A DNA stretch of 64,000 bases, from positions 186,001 to 250,000 of the forward strand of contig JALRMH010000019.1 of NCBI GenBank assembly GCA_026119935.1, in the 5' to 3' direction. The position numbers and the translations under genes are program-made. Positions 1 through 10,609 of this stretch are shown in pieces. Origin of the DNA: Endothia cerciana. Lineage: Eukaryota > Ascomycota > Sordariomycetes > Diaporthales > Cryphonectriaceae. Positions within the stretch are counted from its first letter, which is position 1; each line of letters starts with the position of its first letter. The notes beneath the pieces are model-generated. The model did not search any database and was not told where the DNA came from. It saw nothing but the letters and a program-made list of their open reading frames with translations.

Positions 1-1091
1 ATTAAGATGATACTCTAACCTCAGCAATTCCTTGGTTTGCAATGATTGGGAGATGGCAGGAGCTCCGGAGTCGAGGCGGAAATGTGTACGCTATTTGTAC
101 ACTTACCTTGTACACTACTGGAATAAAGCATGGTGGAGCAAGACTCGGGAGTGAGCCCAGGCGTGGCGGCTCATACGACCGGCTGCCTATCTGGAGGCTT
201 CGGTCGTCGCGCGGGTGCGGACGGGCCATGTTCGGCTCTCTTAAGCAAGGAGGCTAAGTATCTCGAAATCTCACCAAACATGCTGGATGCTGGATGCAAG
301 GTGCCTATTGGGCATGATGGCGTGTATTCAAGGGATCTGGCTGCTCTTGTTGGGAAGGCATCGTTGCTGGTGGAATGGAGTGCGGGCGTGACAGGCGCTC
401 CACATGGCGAGCGTCGAGACTGGCTCGTGATTTCTCGAGATACTGGCCACAGCTGTGGCGACCTGTAGAGTAGGAAGACAACTTGTACCCGAACCTGAAG
501 AGGTTTCCCTCGTACAAATCCATGCGGCTCACCCTTGACCACTGTAGCATGACAGGATCGAATCCGGCGCCACGGCCTAGGGCCCCGCGGGCCTGTCCGG
601 GGATCACTTCATCTTGGGGCACATGGACGGATCGCGAGAGCCAGACTGGGCCCCCTGGAGAGACGGCTCAGGGAGCTGGGGTGTTCACGGTCCGGCTCAA
701 ATGAGGAACGCAGATACTAGCAGCAGCTGTTCTCATTCCACTGCTGACGCGTTGGCCGCAAATTGGGTGAGGCTGAGCCATGGCCGAATCGGAAAATACC
801 TGTGCGAAGTGGGTGCCAGATTGCCACCAGAACACAAGCTAAGCTTTCCCGGCCGTCCCTCTCTGGCTCCCCATGGAGGCCCAGGAAGAGCTTGAGATAA
901 AAGGTCAGGATAGTGTGCGATGTTTTCCCTGGAGGACGAACGCTATCCCTAGGTGTTTCGCAACCGACTCGAGCGTTGCAGTTATATCCGATGTACATAA
1001 CACGCCAGAGGTACTTAACGGGGGGGGTACGGTGTTTCAACTGTGGCCGGTGGCCGGCGGCACACTCATACCGCCGTCCTCTGTGCACAAG

Positions 1092-1124
1092 CTCCTCCTC
1101 CTCCTCCTCCTCCTCCTCCTCCTC
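1092..1124 (+). repeat. (CTC)11 microsatellite
   Basis: Eleven perfect CTC units in intergenic DNA. It would read as poly-Leu/Ser/Pro on one strand and poly-Arg/Glu on the other, which explains the low-complexity open frames around it. Confidence 0.95.
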
Positions 1125-1813
1125 TTGGGCGGCATTTGGGATGCCAGCTCACCAGCCCGAGTGGCAGGGGAAACAATGGTAGCAGCGGAGAGACCCTTTC
1201 TTGGTTTCGTAACTGCGGCATACAGTATGCGAGTCCCTACCACAGCAGGTCTGGAGGCAGACGAGGCCCCCTCGTATTCAAACTTGGGAAGAGGGCCCCT
1301 GAGCTGGCTGGAGTGAGATGGGCCAGATGGATGCACTTACCTCAGACGCTAACAGGCCACGGTGCTTTACGCCGTTGACCCCAGATAAGGCCCGGAGCAG
1401 TGCCCTATGCAGGGCAGGGCCACAGTGCCGGGAGCGGGACGTAATTAGTGGGGGCAGGCCTCTCGCCAGGGCCGTGTGGACGCGAGTGCCAGGGGGGGTT
1501 GAGGGGACCCAGTAACGCCTTTGGGAGATCCGAAACCCTCGGGGTGCTGCGACACACGGTGGTGACATGACATGGCCCTGGACCCGTTCCAAACAGCAGC
1601 GTGATCGGGTATCCCTGTCCAGCCCATCCAATTTTATCCACAGGTTCTGAACCTTGGCACGACTTCTCGCTCGACCCAGCCAGACCAGACCTCCACAGCA
1701 CCCCGTAGTCGCTCGCATAGCAGCCGCCCGCCCTTGAATCATACTGGAGAAATACCCTCCCGACACAGGGCGGCGATAGAAACGGGGGTCTTCTCTCTCC
1801 ACCGAGCACAGGC

Positions 1814-1859
1814 CAGACAGGCAGACAGGCAGACAGGCAGACAGGCAGACAGGCAGACA
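1814..1859 (+). repeat. CAGACAGG octamer tandem array
   Basis: Five perfect copies of the 8-bp unit CAGACAGG followed by a partial sixth copy. Intergenic; no coding function seen. Confidence 0.95.
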
Positions 1860-2353
1860 AGCGGTGCACGTCCGTCCCACATTTGGTTTTCGGGCCTGTT
1901 GAGACTTCCGAAAGGGAAACATCCTGACCGAGAACCATTCCGTTCAGTTCAGTCGCTCCCAATCTTGGATCCGATACCATCACCACCACCAAACACACTA
2001 ACCCCCCATCACGACCCCCTGGCTAGGTCAACCTCGCGACAGCGACACCTGACGCCCCTGAGCTGCGGAGCGCCGACGGCTTGCCCTGCGAAACGGACAC
2101 GGTTCAACAGCCCTTGGTGCATGTGTCGCTACTGAAGACGCAAGACAGACGGACGGTCTTGCCGCAAGGTGTCCCCCTCGCCAGGCGCGAGCGAGCTACC
2201 CGTCCTCCACGTGTCAAAACCTCCCTCGGGCCTGCTCACCACTCCTGGGCGCCGCGCCCATCAACCGCCTAGCCTTTGCACCGCACGAGCCTGCTCGACT
2301 TCTGGACCTCTCAGGCACAGGCGGCGCCTAGCTGCTGTCACGCTCCTTTCAAG

Positions 2354-4032
2354 ATGATGCTAGAAGAGAAGTACGACAATCCTGTTACTTGTACCTGGCG
2401 CAGGGCAGATGGCGAGCGGCCCGTCGCACTCGACGCAACGAGGACATCGGCGCTGATGTGTTTATTTCGCGATGCAGATACATCGGCCTGGGACTGGCCA
2501 TGACGTCCAGTCTTGCCATCGGTAGGGCTTATCCCATCCCTTGGCGCCATGCCGTCCCCGGGCTCGATCGTGGCTGACTTTATTCCACCCTGCAGGCACG
2601 AGTTTCGTCATAACGAAAAAGGTACCTACGCCCGCCCGCCCGATCCTCGAGCCCGAGACGCCGCACCCATCCTACGACGTCCCGGCGTATACTCGGTCAG
2701 TGGCTAACTGTGTCACGGCAGGGCCTCAATCAAGCAGAGGAGAGGCACGGCTTCGAAGGAGATGGCTTCATATATCTACGGAACCCGATGTGGTGGGCCG
2801 GCATATCCACACGTAGGAGCCCTCCGACCACGGTCACCCGACCTGCCCGAGGGTGAAGATGCTGACGTCGGGAGCCCAACAGTGGTCATTGGCGAGATAT
2901 GTAACTTCGCAGCATACGCCTTCGCACCGGCCATCCTCGTTACACCACTCGGCGCGCTGTCCGTGTTGATAGGCGCAGTATTAGGGTCATATTTCCTCAA
3001 CGAAGAACTAGGGATACTAGGAAAACTGGGGAGCGCCATCTGCCTCATCGGTGCCGTCATCATCGTCCTCCATGCGCCGCCGGATGAGGATATCGAGACC
3101 ATCGAGACCATCCTCTCATACGCGCTGAAGCCTGGTGAGATGGGACCGCCGACACCGCCCCGACCGTTCCTCCGTGGCTGATTCTGGATTAGGTTTCTTG
3201 ATCTACGCGATATCAGTGACGGCGTTCTCCGTATTCATGATCTACAAGATCTCGCCCGTCTACGGGAAGCAGAACCCGCTCGTCTACCTCAGCATCTGCT
3301 CCCTCGTGGGATCAGTCTCAGTCATGGCCATCAAGGCCTTTGGCATCGCCCTGAAGCTGACCTTTGCCGGGAACAACCAGTTCACACACGCCTCGACGTA
3401 TGTGTTCATGATCATCACTGCCGTGTGCATCTTGACGCAGATGAACTACTTCAACAAGGCGCTCAGCCAGTTCCCAACCAACATGTGCGTTTCCTGGGTG
3501 TCTGTGGTGGCAAGATCCCGTGCTGACCGTGCCTGACAGCGTCAACCCACTCTACTACGTGACATTCACAACCGCAACCCTGTGCGCGTCCTTTATCCTC
3601 TTCAACGGCTTCAACACCTCCGACCCCGTCAACACGCTCTCGCTCCTCTGCGGCTTCCTTGTCACCTTCACGGGTGTCTACCTCCTGAACCTCTCGCGCC
3701 GCGACCCGAACGGTTTCAAGATGATCTCGGGGCGAGGCGGCAACGACTCCATCGGCACGGATATGGTTTCGCAGATCCAGACGCGCATGAGCATGGAGGC
3801 CCGCCGCAGCTTCGGAACGAGAGCGAGCACCGACCGCGAGGGCCAGGGCCTGATCCGCGCCTACGACGAGGAAGCGGCGGCCGAGTTCGGGCTCACGGAC
3901 CTCACGGAGGACAGCGAGGACGAGGGCGGCAGCGGCAGACCGCCGCAGCAGAACGGCTCAGCCGAGCACAATGGAAATGGCAAGACGAAGACGTCGGCCG
4001 AGATGCAGGCGCCGAAGTCAGGGGAGAGATAA
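2354..4032 (+). CDS. NIPA-type magnesium transporter
   Basis: Membrane transporter of the NIPA (DUF803) family, expected to move Mg2+ across plasma or endosomal membranes. Joined exons 2354-2370, 2478-2521, 2596-2621, 2722-2812, 2883-3134, 3193-3484 and 3540-4032 give 404 residues. Family hallmarks are SSLAIGTSFVITKKG near the N-terminus, GEICNFAAYAFAPAILVTPL and LGSYFLNEELGILGKLG in the middle, and YYVTFTTATLCASFILF later, with about eight or nine hydrophobic segments. The tail after roughly residue 300 is hydrophilic and acidic (DLTEDSEDEGG), probably cytosolic. The first exon carries only MMLEE plus two bases of K, so the start could be either of two adjacent ATGs (2354 or 2357). All seven exons join in frame and rebuild the conserved protein; two are tiny (17 and 26 nt). 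The product is the usual length for fungal members. Substrate is inferred from the family. Confidence 0.93.
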
Positions 4033-5098
4033 CGCCCGTCTTGTCTGTCCGTGTAAAAATAAAATAAAAGCAAGAGGCCACGATGTATGACGAGAACTCA
4101 TGGATTTGGAGCTGGGGTTTTTGGGACTGGATGATATCTTGGGGATTGTTAGGACGTGTCCGGGCTGGCAGGCGGACAGGCATCACCGGGCCGCACTTGG
4201 CTGCATTTTCCACCTCCATCTGTACCGTAGCTGCCACGAGCGGTACTTCTACGACCTGTATATTTCACTGAACCTGCTCGAGCGTGGCCGTCTGGGGATC
4301 TACCGGGTGCTGGTGCTGTGACGAAGGACTCGAAGGAACGCATCCGCCTTGTTTTTCAAGCAGGTTTCGTGCCCATGAGACCACGACTGTCAAGGCGCAC
4401 ACGGATAGAAGACAGGCACGAGGCTTGGCCAACGGATATGGCTATGAGGAACGGAGCGAGCATTCGGGCATTTTTATATCTGAACGGAGGACATACACAG
4501 CCTTCGCAGGTTCCTTTGGCGCCATCACTTGTCGTGATTTACGGGTTCAATATATCACGGGCACAGGAGGCCCCCTTATACTTTCAAGACGGCGTCGAGG
4601 AACACGGCATCAGCGGGAGCGATTCCACGCCCATATGCTTAGTGAGAATTCTTATATAAACACTAGTTCCAGTACCGGTCCCGAGGTTTCTCACTTGATC
4701 GCATCCATTAGACTCTAGCGCAAGTCTGTTAAAAGATACCCTGCGAAGTCTGTATATGCCACGCAGCGCTGCACCGTGCCGAGCACTCAACCGACTCAGA
4801 GCGCTCGACCCACGCACCTCCTTCTCGTTGGCAACCGCCCCGACAGCCGGCCACACGTCACGCCAAAATCCTCTCTTCGTCCGACAAGCTTCCGCCCTGC
4901 AGGTTCTCAGCCTCGCGGCCTCGCGACCTAGCTACAGTGCAATTTCCCGACCCCCGACACCGCCGCGGACTGTACACCCCCGACCTGATCTCGCTGGGGA
5001 GGTACTTACCTACCGTTGTCTTGCGGTCAGCAGCTAGCCACCCAGCCTTACAGCCGGCTTTCGTTTCGGTCGGCCGCAACTGATCTCCCAGCCGCAGC
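4033..5098. other. intergenic region
   Basis: Gap between two same-strand genes. Several short open frames are present but none looks conserved. A/T-rich stop-proximal sequence just after 4032 (AAATAAAATAAAAG at about 4056-4070) is a plausible polyadenylation area for the transporter. The 3' part is the presumed promoter and leader of the next gene. Confidence 0.5.
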
Positions 5099-6104
5099 AT
5101 GGGCTCGTTCCTCGCCAAGTTGGTGGCGAGCGAGTACGCTGGGCACGTCTTGGAGGAGAATCTCGGGCCAGAGGTATGTTTTGGGTTTTATTCTCTATCT
5201 CCCTATACTGCCCTGAGGAGGACTGTCGGAATGCTCGCTCTCGCTCTCGCTCTCGCTCTCTCTCTCTCTCTCTCTCTTTACGAGAGTTTAAGCTTACCTC
5301 TCTATTCATCTCATCGTGTGCGCAGTGGCCCACAACGGGTGCTAACACCGCACCGTGTAGAACCCCAAATATGACTTCGTGGTGACCGACGACGGGCGGC
5401 GCAGGAAGGTCAAGAAGCTCACACCGCCCGGGCTGTCGGCCAACGACGAGCGCGTGCTCAGGGCGGTCCGCCGCAAGGCCTGGCGGTACGAGTGGCTGGT
5501 GGACTGCCACTGCTGCTGCGGCGTGCACGTGCAGTTCGGCACCGCGACGCTGTGGGGGCTCCTCCCCGTCGTGGGGGACATCGTCGCCCTCCTCAGCGCC
5601 CTGGCGCTCGTCCGCGCCGCCCGCAGGGTCGACGGCGGGCTGCCGGCGCCCGCGCTAGCGGCCATGCTGGCGTGGGCCGCGGCCGACTTCGCGATCAAGC
5701 TGGTGCCGGTCGCCGGGGAGGTGGTCACTGCCGTGGTGAAGCCCAACACCCGGAACGCGATGCGGGTGGAGGCGCTCCTGCGGGCGAAGGGGGCGAGGAG
5801 GACGGGGGGCCAGGTGAGGGTGGTGCCGCCCGTGCCTGCGGGGACGGTGGTGGCGGCGGCGGCGGCGGCTGCGGGTGCGACTGACGATCCGCGTGCGCGG
5901 CTGTTGGTCAGCGAGCAGCCGGAGGGGCAGAGGAATATGAGCGTGGGTGCCGGCAGCGGCCCGTCATATGGGACGGTGAGAGCCGGTGTTGACGCCGCGC
6001 AGTCGAGACCTGGGCAGGGGCGTAAGGAGTCTCGACCCCTGTTGCCTTTCTGGAGGAGGAATGAGGACAGCGACAGCGAGGGGGAGGACAGGGCACGAGC
6101 CTGA
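5099..6104 (+). CDS. DUF4112 family membrane protein
   Basis: Fungal protein of unknown function with a DUF4112 domain. Exons 5099-5173 and 5361-6104 give 272 residues. The domain begins near residue 66 with YEWLVDCHCCCGVHVQFGTA, followed by two hydrophobic stretches (WGLLPVVGDIVALLSALALV and the AAMLAWAAADFAIKLVPVAGE region), then VVKPNTRNAM. This order is typical of the family and suggests a small membrane-associated protein. The C-terminal third is alanine-, arginine- and glutamate-rich and looks disordered. The start was chosen because exon 1 (MGSFLAKLVASEYAGHVLEE...) splices in phase 0 onto NPKYDFVVTDDG, a conserved family segment. The single 187-nt intron is longer than its neighbours because it contains a CT microsatellite. 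Function unknown. Confidence 0.88.
5234..5277 (+). repeat. CT-rich microsatellite inside an intron
   Basis: Imperfect GCTCTC units passing into a perfect (CT)n run, wholly inside the only intron of the DUF4112 gene. It also lengthens the pyrimidine content of that intron. Confidence 0.9.
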
Positions 6105-7172
6105 GGTGATGTGAGGCTCCTGTGGGCTGGTGCTTCTCTCCCCCTCCCCCCCTAACCTTATCACTCTCTCAGCCGTGCCCCAAGACGGGGTGGTCGTCTC
6201 CGACTAGTGGTCAGACGTGCAAGTCAAATCGTATCTCACGCCGCCGGGTGGCGAGCTCTTCTAGCTGGCATTGTGACGCTGCCGGAGACAGTGGGCTATA
6301 CATTCAGTACGCCCGGGGCGAGACTGAGAAGAGTATACTCGGTCAGAGGAAGTGGTCTCGGCGAGAAGACCCCTTCTAGCCTAGGAAGAGAGACTTCGGG
6401 CGTCACTCAGGTCTCGATCTTCTCGGTCTCTGGGTTGATGCATTGTACTGGCAACATCAGCATGGCGGGACGTGGCCGCGGAATCATCTCCACGAACAAT
6501 TTTGTGGCAGATGAGATGGGCTCTCAGACACTGGTCAGGAGCTGCGAAATGCGGCATGGAGTCAGTCCACCACTGTCCTTGCTATGTCGCACATGATTCC
6601 AATGACAAAGACGCAGCCTCTCCAGATGAGCACTTTTCATCTAAACACTATGACTCTGAGCCACGATATCACCAGGACCGGGCTCTCATTTAGGTCCTAA
6701 TAATAAATACCTAGCTAGCCTTGGCAGAGTTAATGAGTGAGGCTGAGTCTGCCGAACCCCTTTTCTACAGGCCTGTCACTATCTTACATGCCTGGGGTCC
6801 TTACGTGCAGTAAGTTGAAAAAGTGCGGATGGACGGGCGGATGGATGGGCAGATAGACGCAGAAAGGCACAGATAGACGCAAATGGGCAGCAAATGGACA
6901 GCAAGGAGAGACATGCCTTCGCCGCCTCTGAGATGAAACATCATCCCTCACCTCCTGGGATAAGAGGCCACTCTTCCCCTTGATGAGGGATCCCGCCGAC
7001 CTCTCCTAAGCCGCCTATTAAAGCTCAACGAGACGCAAGGCTGTTCCATCACGACTTCCTTTGATCTTCCAGACCGCTATTTCCTGACGCACGTTCTGCA
7101 TCTGGCTCTTTACGTCCCTACATCATTGGGTACCTCCTCGCGGGCAGCATTTGTTCCGGGACGTGCGCGACC
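6105..7172. other. intergenic region
   Basis: No supported gene. A patch at about 6825-6905 is made of degenerate, partly tandem GGATGG/GGGCAGATAGACGCA-like units. The remainder would hold the promoter of the gene starting at 7173. Confidence 0.5.
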
Positions 7173-8225
7173 ATGTCGACGGCGCAGCAGAGAGCGATCA
7201 TCATCACGGCCTTAACCGCCACTGGAAAGTCCACGCTATCCAAGTCCCAAGGTCTCCAGACTCGGGCCTACGATGGTCCGCCGGCGGGGGGATATAGGCC
7301 TGGCGAGTCGCAAGTGGCGGTCTACACCGACCCAGGAACCAAGCAGGACTTCGAGATACTGGATCTCGACGCGGAGAACTACCGCCTCCACGACGGCTCC
7401 TCTCATGACATAGACCGATGGGTCAGCGACATCAAGAGCCTGAGGGATACGCCTACCATCATCCTCACTGGGACAAACCCTCCGCTGGGCGACAGGCTAC
7501 TCGAGGACGGTCTTCAGCTCTGGGTCGTCTTCCCCAGTCCGGGGCTGAGGGAGGACTGGGTGAGGCGATTAGAGAGGAGACACTGGGAGTCGCTGGGCTC
7601 GGAGATGCTGGCGAAGAGGCTGGCGGGGATCCCGGCGGCGGAGCTTGGGGAGACGGCGTCGTGCGTGACGATGAGGAAGCGGGTGGTCGAGGAGCTGAGG
7701 ACGGAGACGGTGAGGGGCGAGTTCCAGAAGTGTAAAGCCAGCGTCGAGGGCAGGCACGCGGGCCCAGTATGCGGCCTTGCCTCGCTGTCGGAGCAGGAGG
7801 GGGATCTGTTGGTGGGCGTGCTGGCCGAGACGCTGAGCGGGAGGCTGGCGGCGGGGGAGGAGGCGCGGAGAGGAGGCACGGGGCAACACGCCCTCCGGCA
7901 GGCCCTGGCGGCAGCGCTGCGCAAAGCGCTGCGTGAACAGCAGGACGGATACGAGTGGTACGAGAAAAAGGTCGATGAGGCGTGGGATGAGTGGGTGGGC
8001 GGCATGGCGCGGAAGAGCGTGTCGTCCCCGTGCCGGTTCATCGCCACGAGGGAGCAGGTCAGGCGAGACACCAGGAACGTCCCCCAGAAAGGCGCATCCA
8101 GTCCTTGCTGGCTGGAGATCCAGCACCCAGGGCATGGTGTGTATGAGGTTCTGCCTTTCATCATGGACAACAAGCTCAAAGGGGCCGACGAGCACAATTC
8201 TCCGTGGTACTTCCCCAGAGCTTAG
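7173..8225 (+). CDS. unrecognised P-loop-like protein
   Basis: Single open frame of 350 codons that I do not recognise. Near the N-terminus is IIITALTATGKSTLSKS, in which residues 13-20 (ALTATGKS) resemble a Walker A loop except that the first glycine is alanine. A hydrophobic strand TIILTGTNPPLG and LWVVFPSPGLREDWVRRLERR follow, an order reminiscent of small kinases that hold an LID-like arginine segment. The middle is alanine/arginine/glutamate-rich, probably helical. The C-terminal part contains CRFIATREQVRRDTRN and PCWLEIQHPGHGVYEVLPFI. The start ATG has a favourable context (ACC just before) and is the first ATG of the frame. No intron is needed. A nucleotide-binding role is an inference from one degenerate motif only. 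Coding-like sequence continues beyond the stop (see findings), so the 3' end may be mis-set or decayed. Confidence 0.72.
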   Translation: MSTAQQRAIIITALTATGKSTLSKSQGLQTRAYDGPPAGGYRPGESQVAVYTDPGTKQDFEILDLDAENYRLHDGSSHDIDRWVSDIKSLRDTPTIILTGTNPPLGDRLLEDGLQLWVVFPSPGLREDWVRRLERRHWESLGSEMLAKRLAGIPAAELGETASCVTMRKRVVEELRTETVRGEFQKCKASVEGRHAGPVCGLASLSEQEGDLLVGVLAETLSGRLAAGEEARRGGTGQHALRQALAAALRKALREQQDGYEWYEKKVDEAWDEWVGGMARKSVSSPCRFIATREQVRRDTRNVPQKGASSPCWLEIQHPGHGVYEVLPFIMDNKLKGADEHNSPWYFPRA

Positions 8226-8840
8226 ACATAAGGCGCATCATCAAGCAGGCAGCAAACAAAGCCGACCAGCATGGCTAGAACCCCCTGAGCGTCCATTGGA
8301 CATGGAGAGCACGAGTCGAATGTCGACTTCAAGATGACGTCCTGTAGGGATACAAGATCCGTCTGAACCCCCAGGAGAACGGCTGGATCATGAGGCAGGC
8401 CTATTGGGACATCTTTTCAGCTAGTTCCTTGATATTGCTACCATCACGTTAGATGCTGGAAAGGAACCCTTGTTGGTCATTTTCAATGTTGCTCTTCGAT
8501 TGTCCATTTTGTCTTAAGCTGTGCAGCAGAAATACAAAACGGATGCGAAGCAGATTCCTTGTCCCTGATTCCAGCAAAAATGCAATTCGATTACGCCGGA
8601 CCCTAGTAATTTTAATGATGGAATCCCCCCTCCCTATCTCTGTTTCTCGATGCTGATCCTATCAAATCCCGCTACGGCTGCTCATGGGCAGCCGATGGCC
8701 AGAATTCCCAAAGCCAAGGACACTTCCGTTGGTGTCAAGGCTGGACCGATGTGTTCGAGAAACCACTACAAGGAGTGTATCCGTTCTGCCCGAGAGATTC
8801 GAGGTTTATGTGACGGACAACATCCCGCTGCCAACACCTA
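8226..8840. other. convergent intergenic region
   Basis: Gap between the 3' ends of the P-loop-like gene (+) and the S3 gene (-). The first 200 bases contain two short coding-like translations (for example KIRLNPQENGWIMRQAYWD at about 8359-8415) in different frames. The rest holds the two 3' untranslated regions. Confidence 0.5.
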
Positions 8841-9864
8841 CTATTGCTCCGCAGCAGGTTGCTCAGCACCCTCCGGCTGCTCCTCCTGAGCCCGGGCAGC
8901 CTCAGCCGCAGCCTGCACCTGGGCGGCCTTAGCGCCGTAGTCCTGGCTGACGGGCTGGACAACAGGGGTCTCCTCCTTGGGGTCGAGAATGGTGACGGCG
9001 TCGGGCAGGGACTTCTGGGGACCAGCCTTGCCCTCGGGGTCGGAGCCGCGCATGATCTTGACCTTGATACCCAAGACACCCTGTCGGAGCAGGACGTGAC
9101 GGGTGGCGCTGTCGATGAAGTCCTTGGCGGGCTGACCGGAGTGGATCATGAAGCCGTCGGTGAACTTCATGGACTTGGCACGGGCGGCACGGAGCTTGCC
9201 GGAGACGACGACCTCGCAACCCTTGGCGCCGGACTCCATGATGAAGCGCAGGACACCATAGCAGGCACGACGGACGGCCAGACCGTTGAGGAGCTTGTAG
9301 CGGAGGGACTCGCACTGGGCGACGGCGGACAGACCACGGTTCTGGACCTTGGCGGCGTAGAGGGAGACGCTGTTCTCGGGGAACTTGAAGCGCTTCTGGA
9401 TCAGGCTGGTGAGCTCGCGAATGCGGCGACCCTGATCGCCGAGGACCTCCTGGGTGTGGGTGGCGCGGATGATGATGTCGGTGACGGTGGGGGTGACGCG
9501 GACTTCGACGCCGGAGTAGCCCTCCTCAGCCAGCTCGCGCTGGAAGAACTCGTTCAGCTCGGCGTAGAAAACACCATCAGCGACGAACTTTCTCCGCTTG
9601 GAACTGTGTGGTAGAAGGCACTGTCAGCGAAAATTGCCCTTGTGGGGTTGCTCCCATCACCGTAGCCGCTCAAAGTACGCCATTTGGTGTTCGCAAGAAA
9701 AAATAAAATAAAATCGCCAACCCGCCCCTTGCCGAAGAAGTCTTGATACCATGTCCATCGTTGACCACCTCTTGCAACACCGTTGACAATTCTATCCACT
9801 GGTTCCCCCACCCGTGGGTACAATGTAGGGTCTCGACTCACATCTGGGTTCCTGGGACCGCCAT
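8841..9864 (-). CDS. rps3: 40S ribosomal protein S3 (uS3)
   Basis: Small-subunit ribosomal protein lining the mRNA entry channel. Exons on the minus strand are 9864-9842 and 9603-8841, giving 261 residues. The first exon encodes only MAVPGTQ plus two bases of I; the 238-nt intron is followed by [20 protein letters not shown]. The KH-domain region carries [20 protein letters not shown], and the C-terminal domain has [20 protein letters not shown] and [16 protein letters not shown]. The alanine/glutamine-rich tail is usual for fungal S3. Length matches the family. A long first intron next to a very short first exon is common in fungal ribosomal protein genes. It is transcribed divergently from the myotubularin gene. 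A 256-codon open frame on the opposite strand is a shadow of its strong codon bias. Confidence 0.97.
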
Positions 9865-10609
9865 TTTGACTTGGTTGCTCGATGATCGATGGACCGTGAT
9901 TTGATTGAGCGGGGTTTGTTGATAAATCGTCTCGAGAGTCCCCCAAGGAATGTCGATTGTTGTCGCGGTGGGCAAGGTTGACGTTCCCGAGCGAACTTTG
10001 GAGGTGGCACCCGTAAAACGAAAAAGATCGGTGGGGAGAATAGGGTAAATCAGTGCTCGACCAATCAAAACTTGTTCTGGATGAGTAAGCAGGTACCCCT
10101 AACCCTCCCAGCCGATGCGAAGAGTGTGTGTGAGCTGGGGAAGGTGGGGCCACCCCTGTAGGGTAGATAGTAGATTGCATCACAGCTTAGACCCCTGCGG
10201 TCCTCGACAGCAGCTGCGCCTGCCGGAAGCGCGGGCGCACGCAGGTGAACGAGAGCTCACATGCTCAGCTTCCACTCTACCCTTGACTGACATCTTCCTC
10301 AGCGTCGAGGGATACAGACACGCCAGTCCATTCTGGTCCGGTGTGTGACAGTATCACATATGCAAAGCAGACCATGACTATTCCATCTGCAGTCCCTTAA
10401 TTTAGAAGTGTTTTCCCTCTCTGGACGGCGGAGCTGCTCATCCTACCACTTCTGCCATCGACATCGAGTTGACCTGAGGGGCTGTCCTTTCTTTCCAAAT
10501 CGCCGTCACCGCCCCCCCAAGCTCTCAGCACAAGGAGCAGATCTTCAGACAACCACACAACCCTCTGAGCAGGCCAGAACTGGCCTTTGCTCCAGTTCTT
10601 CCATCCAAT
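9865..10609. promoter_or_regulatory. shared S3 / myotubularin promoter region
   Basis: About 745 bp between two divergent start codons. It includes CCAATCA at 10061-10067 and several AGGGT/ACCCT elements: TAGGGTA at 10041-10047, CCCCTAACCCT at 10096-10106 and GTAGGGTAG at 10158-10166. ACCCT-type (Homol-E or telo-box-like) elements are known from ribosomal protein promoters in other fungi. That they act on S3 here is inference. Confidence 0.4.

Larger units (their letters stand above)
1..2353. other. gene-free left flank
   Basis: No open frame here resembles a known family; the open frames are short, overlap on both strands and have low-complexity translations. The stretch holds a (CTC)11 run and a CAGACAGG octamer array, listed separately. 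The last few hundred bases probably contain the promoter and 5' leader of the transporter gene that begins at 2354. A gene with very short exons cannot be excluded. Confidence 0.6.

Noticed and set aside
8844..9614. 256-codon open frame on the plus strand opposite ribosomal protein S3
   Set aside because: Exact antisense of a highly codon-biased conserved gene; its Gly/Leu/Asp-rich translation matches no family.
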